Positions 54,262 through 62,920 of a stretch of DNA of 64,000 nucleotides are shown in pieces. Position numbers and translations under genes: made by a program. The DNA comes from Huntiella abstrusa (lineage: Eukaryota; Ascomycota; Sordariomycetes; Microascales; Ceratocystidaceae), in NCBI GenBank assembly GCA_025685495.1, contig JAJNMT010000019.1:1-64000 (forward strand). Reading direction: 5' to 3'. The notes beneath the pieces are model-generated. The model did no database searches, was not told where the DNA came from, and was given only the letters and a program-made list of their open reading frames with translations. Position 1 is the first letter of the stretch. Every line of letters begins with the position of its first letter.

Positions 54262-54685
54262 GGTTTGATTTGTATGGGAGGGGACATTGGGGACTTTAGT
54301 CAAGTAAGGATAGCGATTCTTCATTTCACAGAATTTATCTACCGACCCCGGAACCGGCCGACAACCTCTGGTCCAAAGTGACGTTGCTGGCAGTCAGACT
54401 GTTGATGGGACTGAGCGTAGGTGACCGTTTGTCTTCTATATCTACACTCTAACACCCGGTTCTATGTACTAACAGATGTACATACATGATTAGGACCCCA
54501 TTCATACAATTTTTTTTAAGAAAGAATGTTTGTGTGAAACAAAAAAGACTAATATGGAAAGTAAAACAAAACTGTAACTATAAAGTAGTGTACCAAAGCA
54601 CAAAGACCAAACGCCGAACTCCATTCTCTATCAACCATCCGCGTAGAAAACTCCAGACAACTCCAGACAACCCGAAACACCATGC
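54262..54685. other. 3' flank of HET gene 2
   Basis: The first 80 bp align with the flank of HET gene 1 (TGTATGGGAGGGGACATTGG, GGACTTTAG, CCCCGGAACCG). The rest holds no gene; the C-terminal end of secreted copy S3 follows on the minus strand. Confidence 0.55.
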
Positions 54686-55273
54686 TCACTCCTCAGGCTC
54701 GAGATCGTCAAACTCGGCCTGGTTATTGGTGACCTCGCTCTCATCCACAGGCCACTTGACGCCCATGTCAAAGTCGTGTTGAGCCTTGTTGACACCGACG
54801 ATCTTACCATTCGTCCGATGGTAGGTGTAAAGATATGAAATTGAGCAAGTCCTGAGATCGTTATAGAAACGTGGGGTCAATGATAATGGGTGAACTGTAA
54901 TAAAATGTATATATGCTTGGTCTACTAAGTTGTTAACTGGACTATCCCTGTCCCTGGAGCCAGATAAGATAAGCACAGCCGCTAGGTCTGTTTACATCAA
55001 ATCTTCTCCCGGACTGTGACTCCTGTGAGAATTATCCATCTTAATATACGTGTGCTTTCTATAATAGTACTTCCCGTGACACTACCTCACCATACTGTTT
55101 ACATAAGTTTCGTCACAGCCTCCTGAAAAGCCATCGTGACATACAATACTCATCAACCAACAACCCAAAAACTTCTTCCTTTATTTTTTCTGCGTCCGTG
55201 CTCTGACCAATCAGCGTCGAGCATTTCGTAGACTCCCATCCAACGCGTCCACAAGACCGACGACATCGCCAGA

Positions 55274-56812
55274 ATGGTTCACCAATCCAGGCCGCCCGTG
55301 AAGCCGAAAGCCACGCCCACTGCATTCAAGAGTAGTGGCAGGATGAGGCGCTCGCCAGTAGCTACAGCGCGCGTCCCGCTCACCACAGCGACGACAGCGC
55401 AGCTCCCATTAGATCGCGCTTCCTCCCCCGAACGCGCCTCGCCGCCGGAGGACGACGATGAATACATGCCCTTCCAGAAGAGTAGTAAGATCAGGCGCTC
55501 ATCAATCTTCCAACACTACGCCACGGAGCCCAACCCTACTGCCGAGGTAGCCCCCATCGCCGTAGAGCCCACCACCCCCGAAGAGGCGACTGTAGAACCT
55601 ACCCTACCCCCCCTCGACGAAGAACTTTTGGCCCCCATCACCATCGAGGCCGAGTCCCTTCCATCCCTCCCCGTCGTAGACATCGTGCTCTCGGAGGAAC
55701 CCACCAGCGAGGAGACTATCCAGCCCTCTTCGCCCCCGCAAGCTCGCGGGAGAAGCCGCCAAGCGGCGCCGTCGAACACGCAGACTCGTGAGAGCTGCCC
55801 GCCCGCCACCCAGCAGGAAATCACGAATGCCCAACTTATCGACGTAGTCTTGAACGGCATGATCAAACTCGCCGGGGAGGATGACTTCTGGGTCGCCATG
55901 GTCACAATGGCCACCTGCGCTGGCTACACCATCCCCGCAGTGGGAGATATCCCGAGCCCCGCCGCCCTTGCCGCCGCTGCTCAATCACCCATTACGAATG
56001 TAGTGTCCAAGGCGAAGACTCAAGCCGCTAAGCCCAGCACCTCTAAGTCTGGCACCGCTAAGTCGACCGCTGACAAGACCACCGACGCCAAGACTACTGC
56101 CGCTAAAGCCGCCGCTACCAAGACCGCCGCCGCTACTAAGACCGCCGCCGCCAAGCCAACCACCACCAAGGCCACTAAAGCCCGCCCCGTCATGGCGCGC
56201 TCCTCATACAGCACCGTCCTCGCGAAGCCCGCCACAACCACTGTACCGGCCGTGACCCCAGCCACCGACGACGGCTTCCAACTCGTCACCTACAAGGCGA
56301 AGCATGCTCCCGCCGACACCCGTGACTGCGAGCTTATCATCGAGTCCGCCACAAACAAAGGTGATTTCAGCTCCGCCCGCACCATCCGCGACAAGATCAA
56401 CCAGGATGGCGGTATGCGTGCGATCGGTGTCCGCCTCACCTCAAAAGGCAAGCTGAGCATCACATGCGCCAGCAAGCAAGCCCGCAACGAACTCTGGGAA
56501 TCGCAGGAGTCCTGGCTCCCTGCCCTCCGACCGCTCGGCTGGCACAAGGTCAGCCTCCGGGAAAAGTGGATCCGCCTCATCGCGCATGGGGTCCCCTTAG
56601 AGGAGGCAGAGAACTTCCATACTGAATTCGCCGCATCCAATGGCATCGAGCCCCGAGGGGATTGCCGTTTCTTGAAGCGCCCTGCCCCAGGAAATAAATA
56701 TGCATCCATCGTTTTCGCCGTCACCGCTGCCGACGCCGGAAAGCTCCATTGCAAGAAGAACGTCTTCTACGCCGCCCAAGTCATCGAGATCGCCAAATAT
56801 ATCCATGTATAG
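55274..56812 (+). CDS. LINE ORF1, Gag-like RNA-binding protein, 512 aa
   Basis: The ATG at 55274 opens MVHQSRPPVKPKATPTAFKS. A Pro/Glu-rich first half is followed by an Ala/Lys/Thr tract (about residues 240-310, KTAAAKPTTTKATKARP type), then a folded C-terminal domain, FQLVTYKAKHAPADTRDCEL to AAQVIEIAKYIHV. No CCHC knuckle is present. In LINEs ORF1 coats the element RNA and chaperones target-primed reverse transcription; that role is inferred from position. Its stop overlaps the probable ORF2 start in ATGTATAG. Confidence 0.8.
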   Translation: MVHQSRPPVKPKATPTAFKSSGRMRRSPVATARVPLTTATTAQLPLDRASSPERASPPEDDDEYMPFQKSSKIRRSSIFQHYATEPNPTAEVAPIAVEPTTPEEATVEPTLPPLDEELLAPITIEAESLPSLPVVDIVLSEEPTSEETIQPSSPPQARGRSRQAAPSNTQTRESCPPATQQEITNAQLIDVVLNGMIKLAGEDDFWVAMVTMATCAGYTIPAVGDIPSPAALAAAAQSPITNVVSKAKTQAAKPSTSKSGTAKSTADKTTDAKTTAAKAAATKTAAATKTAAAKPTTTKATKARPVMARSSYSTVLAKPATTTVPAVTPATDDGFQLVTYKAKHAPADTRDCELIIESATNKGDFSSARTIRDKINQDGGMRAIGVRLTSKGKLSITCASKQARNELWESQESWLPALRPLGWHKVSLREKWIRLIAHGVPLEEAENFHTEFAASNGIEPRGDCRFLKRPAPGNKYASIVFAVTAADAGKLHCKKNVFYAAQVIEIAKYIHV

Positions 56813-59800
56813 ATTCGACCAAGTCACCATCATCCAGCACAACCAGTTAAAAGCCTCCACGGTCCTGGACCGAGTGTTCACAGACGCCGAAAAACACGGA
56901 GCTTTAATCATCTGCCTGCAGGAGCCGCAAACCCATAAGTCACCGGACGGCAACTGGATATTCCACAGCCATAAGGACTATGTCACAGTGACCCCATACC
57001 CACCATCAACTAAGCTAGCACAACCCCCACGGGTGCTAACTTACATCCACAAATCTATCACCTGGAGTGCCGACTTCGACGTATTTGGCCCCCACGAAGG
57101 CGACATCCAACTGATAAACCTCCGCCTTGACAAGCATGTCCAACTGATCAACGTATACAATGGCCCTACGACCCAGAAGATCAGAGAAGACTGCAACCTC
57201 CCGCCAGAGTTCGCCAACACAACCATTGAGAGGACTAAACTCCTCGACCAACCACTCAATATCCGCACAAAGCCACATCGGATCAGCAGAGGCAACCATC
57301 GCACAATCGTACTGGGCGACTTCAACCTCCACCACCCCTGGTGGTCCCTTCCCGGCAAACCGACATCCGCGGGCGCATCCCAATTCGTGGATTGGATCCA
57401 AGCTCAGGGCGCTCAGATTCTCATCGACCGCAACGTCATTCGAGAGCAGGGTGGCACCTTTCTCCGCACCTCACTCAAGGGCAAGTCTGTCATTGACCTC
57501 GCCTTCTCCATTGACGATGGTGACCTAAAATGGGACTGGTCTTACCTGGGCCTTAGAGGTTCAGACCACGAAGCCATCCTCATACGCTCGTCCAAAGTCC
57601 AAAAGTTCGCCAGCAACAGCCACGCCTTCAACACCCGCAAAGCCAATTGGGAGCTGTTTAGCACCACCATCCAGTCTAAAGCCCCCACCGCCATCCAGAA
57701 AATAAAAGAATCCGATGACCCTGACGTCATAGCCGAGGTCCTCACCAGCTGCCTCAAGGAATCATGCACAGAGGCCATCCCCAAGTGCAACGGATCCCCT
57801 CACAGCAAGCCATGGTGGAACGATGACCTGTCAGCCCAGTTGAAAGAAACGAACCGCATCGAACGCCAATTCAAGAGACGCCGTCGAGGCCGTACACGTT
57901 TCAAGCAAGCCAGAACAAACATGCAGCGGGCTATTAGGAAAGCCAAAAAACAGTACTTTGAGAGCTTCCTGGAAACCGCCCAAGGCCCAGAAGTCTACAA
58001 AGCCCTCAAGTACACCCGCGGCATGCAGCCCAACATCGTTCCCACCATCAACCATGAAGGCAGTGAAAGGATCACATTTGAGGAAAAGTCCAACGCCTTT
58101 TACTCCCTGCTGGGCGGCGAAAACGACCACGCCAACTCCACCGACAACGAAGTAGCCATCCCCGAGACGTACGTTCCGGCCTTCCAATGGCACCCAGTCA
58201 CTGACGAGGAGATCAAGCATGCCATCAACTCCATGCTGCCAAACAAGTCAGCCGGCCCTGACGGCATGTCGCCAATCATCATGCACAACGCCCTCAAAGC
58301 TCACCCTGACCTCATGATAACCGCATTCCGCAAAATCTTCGACTCGGGTCAACACCCCACGTCATGGCGCCAAGGAATCGGCGTGATCATCCCCAAAAAA
58401 GATAAGCCTGACTACACCGTCGTCAAAGCATACCGAGTCATCGTGCTACTCAATTGCCTCGGGAAAGTCATGGAGAAAATCCTTGCCCGCAGACTCAGCT
58501 ACATGGCAGCCACAGAAGACTGCATGCTCGATCCTAGCCAGATTGGTGGTCGCCGCCAACGCTCCGCCATAGACAGCGGCCTGCTCCTCGTCGACAAAGT
58601 CGCAGAGTGGAAGAAGCAGAATCTAGTCAGCAGTGTCGCCTTCCTAGACATCAAAGGAGCCTTCGACCACGTCAACAGAGAGACTTTGCTAAATGGCTGC
58701 ATTCAAATAGGCCTACCCGTGCCGTGCATTAAATGGGTGAATAGCTTTCTCCAGCGCCGATCGGTCCAACTAAAGATCCAGAATCAGATGGGTAACCTGA
58801 CGGGAATCAACAGTGGTGTTCCTCAAGGCAGCCCCATATCGCCAATCCTGTTCCTGATCTACGCCCGCACTCTCCGCCTACCACCCCAACCGTCAAGCCG
58901 CACCCTAATCCTGGCCTACATCGATGACATCACAATCGCGGTGGCATCGTGGTCTATTGAGAAAAACTGCAAGACACTCACCAATCACGTCGAGCACCTG
59001 ACCACAGCCGCCAAAGAAGCGAATATTGAGTTTGAACCTTCGAAACTAGAACTCATGCACTTCACCAAATCGAAGAAGGCCATTGGGGCATCCATAGAGG
59101 TAGACGGGCTGGTAATCGCACCCAAGGTCACTGTCAAGTGGCTCGGATTCACTCTGGACCCTCATCTCAACTTCCACCAGCATGTCCGCAATCGCGCGAG
59201 CAAGGCAGTAAAAGCTTTTCAGGGAATCCTGCGCATCACCGGCCAAGCCCGCGGCCTATCCTCCACAGCCATCCGTACCGTCCACCAAACTGTGCTACGC
59301 CCAATTGCAGAATACGGCTCAGAGCTATGGTGGACAGAGAAGAAACCCGTTGGTCTGGTGAAACCGCTCGAAGCCCTTCAATATATGGCAACAAAGAGAA
59401 TCCTCGGCACCGGCCACGGTACACCAAAATGGCCCGCTGAGGTAGAAGCTGGCATCATGCCCGTCACCGTCGCTCTCACCATGAAGAACAAGGCTTACGC
59501 CCTGCGCGTCCTTGACTTCCCGATGTCACACCCCGTCCGCGCGCGTATGCAGACAACCCCCGCTGCTTTCACCTCCGGCGCAGCCTTCGACAGCATTGGT
59601 CGCGCAACAACTAGGCCAGTCGGACAGATCCAGTTCCTTGCCGCCACCCTCCGACAAGCCATACCCGACAACACTATAGTTATCCGGAATAGGATAGAAT
59701 GGGACGCCCCTTGGCGGAAGCCGCTCCCTCTGACAACATCTATCCCAAAACTGACCAAGGAGGAAGCAACAGCCGCCCACCTCAAACTTCGAAAGGAACT

Positions 59801-60866
59801 AGATCAGAACGCGCTAGAGGACTGTGACGTCATCTACACCGACGGCTCGAAAGAAGGTACATCAACAGCTTACGCACTCGCCCATTTCCAGGGTTCTAAG
59901 GTCATTGCCCAGATGAACGGCCCCCTCGGTGCCTACTTAGAAGTCGCCGACTGTGAGTCCTATGCCCTCCTCAAGGCAATCGAGTATACCCGGGATCTTA
60001 ATACTTGCTCGCCAACCGTCTATATCTTCGTGGACAACCAAGCAGCCATACGCCGACTGGAAGAACCGACGTACTGGTCCGAAATGGTACGCCGCCTCCC
60101 GCCCCCAGTCAACGCCGCCAAGATTATCGTCCAATGGTGCCCAGGTCACATGGGAATCCCAGGCAACGAGTTTGTCGACCAGAGTGCCAAGGACGCCCTA
60201 CAACTCGCCTTCATTGAGAAGCCCAAGGTGACGGCAAGCTACATCAAGCGCACCATGCGCGAGGACGCAATGAGGGACTGGCAGAAAGAGTTCACCCATC
60301 CGATCCCGAATAAGTCCGAAGGCCGGCGCGGCAAAAACTACAGCACGTTGGGTGGCACAAGAGTGGCGATACGCAGGCCAATAAAAGGCCCTCGCTCTCT
60401 GACATCTGCCTTCTACCATCTCTTGATGGGAAAAGGGAACTACCTGCCAGCGCTGCTCCACGCGAAAAAAGTGGACTCTGACATTTGCCGGCACTGCCGC
60501 CTTGAGAGCGAAACGGTCATACATATCACATTCAACTGCCCGGCCTTCAGGGATGCACAGCACCAACTGATGCTCGACCTCGGCGAACCTCCCGATCCTC
60601 ACAAAGTCTTCTTCACAGAGAAGGGTCGGCACGCCATGCTAAACTTTATCAAGAGCACGACATTCGGCACATGGAAATGGCCTCCGCAATCGTCAACATC
60701 AGCAAGCCTACGCCCAACCAATATGTCCGGCCCGGTTCCTACTCCGGCCCCATCGGGCGCTCCACCAGTACCGGCGCCAAACCCCCCGTCAACTAGAGCT
60801 ACGGAGGTCACAGGACCCCTGCCCTCCATAGCGGCTTTCATCACAAGGTTCATCACCACCCTCTGA
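56805..60866 (+). CDS. LINE ORF2: endonuclease, reverse transcriptase, RNase H, 1353 aa
   Basis: I prefer the ATG at 56805 (MYRFDQVTIIQHNQ), which overlaps the ORF1 stop; an in-frame ATG at 56700 lies inside ORF1. Domains in order: an apurinic-type endonuclease (IICLQEP; VLGDFNLHHPWW near 170; GSDHEAIL near 252); reverse transcriptase (IPKKDKPDY; FLDIKGAFDHVNR near 611; SGVPQGSPISPILF near 670; YIDD near 705); RNase H (YTDGSKEGTS near 1010; DCESYALL; FVDNQAAI; GNEFVDQSA) with the four acidic residues present; and a C-terminal CRHCRLESETVIHITFNC knuckle. All catalytic motifs are intact and no stop interrupts the frame. It copies the element RNA into nicked host DNA. RNase H points to the Tad1 or I group. 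Confidence 0.92.
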   Translation: MYRFDQVTIIQHNQLKASTVLDRVFTDAEKHGALIICLQEPQTHKSPDGNWIFHSHKDYVTVTPYPPSTKLAQPPRVLTYIHKSITWSADFDVFGPHEGDIQLINLRLDKHVQLINVYNGPTTQKIREDCNLPPEFANTTIERTKLLDQPLNIRTKPHRISRGNHRTIVLGDFNLHHPWWSLPGKPTSAGASQFVDWIQAQGAQILIDRNVIREQGGTFLRTSLKGKSVIDLAFSIDDGDLKWDWSYLGLRGSDHEAILIRSSKVQKFASNSHAFNTRKANWELFSTTIQSKAPTAIQKIKESDDPDVIAEVLTSCLKESCTEAIPKCNGSPHSKPWWNDDLSAQLKETNRIERQFKRRRRGRTRFKQARTNMQRAIRKAKKQYFESFLETAQGPEVYKALKYTRGMQPNIVPTINHEGSERITFEEKSNAFYSLLGGENDHANSTDNEVAIPETYVPAFQWHPVTDEEIKHAINSMLPNKSAGPDGMSPIIMHNALKAHPDLMITAFRKIFDSGQHPTSWRQGIGVIIPKKDKPDYTVVKAYRVIVLLNCLGKVMEKILARRLSYMAATEDCMLDPSQIGGRRQRSAIDSGLLLVDKVAEWKKQNLVSSVAFLDIKGAFDHVNRETLLNGCIQIGLPVPCIKWVNSFLQRRSVQLKIQNQMGNLTGINSGVPQGSPISPILFLIYARTLRLPPQPSSRTLILAYIDDITIAVASWSIEKNCKTLTNHVEHLTTAAKEANIEFEPSKLELMHFTKSKKAIGASIEVDGLVIAPKVTVKWLGFTLDPHLNFHQHVRNRASKAVKAFQGILRITGQARGLSSTAIRTVHQTVLRPIAEYGSELWWTEKKPVGLVKPLEALQYMATKRILGTGHGTPKWPAEVEAGIMPVTVALTMKNKAYALRVLDFPMSHPVRARMQTTPAAFTSGAAFDSIGRATTRPVGQIQFLAATLRQAIPDNTIVIRNRIEWDAPWRKPLPLTTSIPKLTKEEATAAHLKLRKELDQNALEDCDVIYTDGSKEGTSTAYALAHFQGSKVIAQMNGPLGAYLEVADCESYALLKAIEYTRDLNTCSPTVYIFVDNQAAIRRLEEPTYWSEMVRRLPPPVNAAKIIVQWCPGHMGIPGNEFVDQSAKDALQLAFIEKPKVTASYIKRTMREDAMRDWQKEFTHPIPNKSEGRRGKNYSTLGGTRVAIRRPIKGPRSLTSAFYHLLMGKGNYLPALLHAKKVDSDICRHCRLESETVIHITFNCPAFRDAQHQLMLDLGEPPDPHKVFFTEKGRHAMLNFIKSTTFGTWKWPPQSSTSASLRPTNMSGPVPTPAPSGAPPVPAPNPPSTRATEVTGPLPSIAAFITRFITTL

Positions 60867-61312
60867 TGTCAAGCACCCCCGGGGCACGCGGCACTCAACC
60901 GGTTCATCCGCACGATTCTCTTCCATTTATCTTCGCCTTCCTGCGATTATACTTTCTTTTCATTCTTTGTTCTATTTCCCACTGTTTATTGGGTCTGGGT
61001 TTTTCACTGGAGTTTGGGGTTATGATATTATTGTTTTATTGGGATCTGGGTTTCGAGTTTTTGTTTTACTATTTCATCAGGTGGTTGGTCCGTTGGGTCA
61101 CACACGGCGTCTGGAGTTAAGTTTGGGTTGGATTCACTAAGAAAAACGAAAAAGAAGAAGCGCCCAGAGTGTGTAGGTAGATGTGCTACGTTCATGATCC
61201 ATGCATGTATGTACACATAAAGTAGTTTAGTTATGCGTTGTCAGGGAAAGACACGCCATTGCCATATCCCCCGTTAGGACAGAAGCAATAAATGATCATA
61301 AAAAAAAAAAAA
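60867..61312 (+). other. LINE 3' UTR and poly(A)
   Basis: A T-rich tract with repeated TGGG(A)TCTGGGTTT occurs twice (about 60990 and 61041). AATAAA precedes the terminal A run. Confidence 0.7.
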
Positions 61313-62920
61313 TCAACCAACAACCCTATCACCGTCCGTGCACCATAACAACCCCAATGACGTCAGTCAGCCAAGTTAAGACGACTTCACCTCAAACTGT
61401 GACAATAGGTGTGCTCGTCGGTGCTGAGGTGGCTGGGATGGGCCTTGGGCTTGGTAAAAATCCGTGAGTTTGAGATCTCGGCATATTGGAACCCATTATC
61501 GGGCAGCTCCTCTTGAAGCTTCTTTACCATAGCCTCGTGGCCGGACACCTCTTGCCATCCCGTGGGCTCATCATCGCACTCGAACTTGGTGGGTGCGCAG
61601 AATGAAGATGAGATTTTCCCGGATTTCTTCAAAGCGAAGGGGATTGGCGGGAACCCAAGACCTGTCAAGGTGACCTTCGAATTGGCCTCAAAGGAACTCG
61701 AAGCTTCAATGGTGCCGGTAATGGCAGAAGAAGCACCGCTGCAAAGGTCACATTGCTTGGACTGCGAGTAGACGACGTCAGCACTTATCTGTGGCAGAGT
61801 CAAAGTCGAATCGGTGGTCCAGGTCGCATAGCTTTCCTGTCCCGCCATGAAGTCGACCTCAGTAGTCGCCTTCAGAGTATGCGCGAAGATCAACCCAAAG
61901 TCCATCTCCCCAGTAACAGCGGGGGTAAACACCTCGGTTAATGGCTCTTCCCAACCGGTCTTCCACTTGGGATGCTTCCCGACCTTCAGTCTGTCGATGG
62001 TAACGACTCTTTGGTCGGGAACGGTGACGCGAGAGCCAGTGCGGATTCTGGCTTTGCCGAAAGCATTGCTGACGCCGAAGTCGATGTGTTCATCGATACT
62101 TGTCTTCAGAGTAGCGTCGCCGCCCAGGCTAATGTCCGGAGGAACGTAACTAGCCAGGACATACTTGAATCTGGTGCTCCCGGTGGCGTAACTGCCTTCC
62201 ATGATCAAATCGATCAAGGCTGTCGCGGCGATGTTCTTTGTATCGATGGCCACAGAGCACTCGCCGTTCTTCTTGCAGCTTGAGCTTAGCCGGAGAGCAC
62301 CAGAGACACCGCAAGTCACGCATTGCACCGTTGCGCTAAGTGGGCCGAGAGACGTTTTTAGCCCGGCCGTGGACGACGCAGAAAAGAAAAGGTCGATCGA
62401 AAAGGGCTTGGTGGCCTTCTTGCGTCTCCAAGCCTGCATTGTCCCATGCTTGAAGTCGAAATCCGAGTAGTCGCCGTTGCTATCCCGGAGAATTTTGATG
62501 TTGGGAATTTCTTCGAGCAGTTTATCAACGCGCTTGGTCGAAAAGAAGCCGGTTACCGAACTGGACAAAGAAGAGTAGGTGCCGGTAGAATTTGACTTGG
62601 GACTAGCCATATTCCAACCCAAGTGACCCTGGTCCACAGACGAGGAAAGACCGGACTCATCTCTATCTCACAAAGTGCCTTTGATTTGGTATCGTCTTGT
62701 TGATAATCGTCTTGATGTCAATGTCTTTGAAATTTCCCTAAATCCGTTTGATTCTAACAGGATAGACGAGAATACAGGGCAGATTCGTCCCACTTACACC
62801 CAAAGCCAATCCTGTCTAACCCCGCTCCTGGCTCGGACGAGGCCGAGGACGCCAACATTGGCATCCTCATTGGAAACCTAAGGCCAGTAGAGTAGGAAGA
62901 CAAAGAGTTTGAGGGGCCAT

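Larger units (their letters stand above)
55152..61326 (+). mobile_element. Full-length LINE (Tad1/I-type non-LTR retrotransposon) with target-site duplication and poly(A)
   Basis: A 14-15 bp duplication ATCAACCAACAACCC flanks the element (55151/55152-55165 and 61312/61313-61326). The element starts about 55166, has a 108-bp 5' UTR, ORF1, ORF2, a 3' UTR with AATAAA at 61287-61292, and ends in a run of A at 61300-61312. Both frames are open. It is GC-richer than the host sequence around it. These features indicate a recent, complete insertion. Confidence 0.88.
54822..61412 (+). mobile_element. Outer insertion in S3 with 7-bp target duplication, containing the LINE
   Basis: TAGGTGT stands on both sides (54822-54828 and 61406-61412), and the S3 frame is continuous once the interval is removed. 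Without the nested LINE the outer element is about 416 bp (54829-55165 plus 61327-61405). Its two ends, read inwards, share a loose TTGAG..AAGTC match, perhaps worn terminal inverted repeats. It codes for nothing, so a non-autonomous DNA transposon is the best guess. Confidence 0.6.
54686..62920 (-). pseudogene. Secreted family copy S3, split by a nested insertion and lacking its N-terminal domain
   Basis: On the minus strand a signal peptide (MAPQTLCLPTLLALGFQ, ATG at 62920) runs into TGA. The 280-residue N-terminal region of S1 is missing. From about 62660 the frame reads DESGLSSSVDQGHLGWN, then SVTGFFSTKRVDKLLEEIP, GDYSDFDFKHGTMQAW, VQCVTCGVSG and CDLCSGASSAITGTIEAS, to STDEHTYC at 61413. 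There it is interrupted by 6.6 kb. The rest of the C-terminus (HRTNGKIVGVNKAQHDFDMG) lies at 54821-54686. Removing the insertion and one TAGGTGT copy rejoins the same frame. Trp codons mutated in S1 and S2 are intact here. Confidence 0.8.

Noticed and set aside
56700..56804. Earlier ATG for LINE ORF2
   Set aside because: It lies within ORF1 and adds 35 Ser/Pro-rich residues that mirror ORF1 in another frame; the ATG overlapping the ORF1 stop is more usual.
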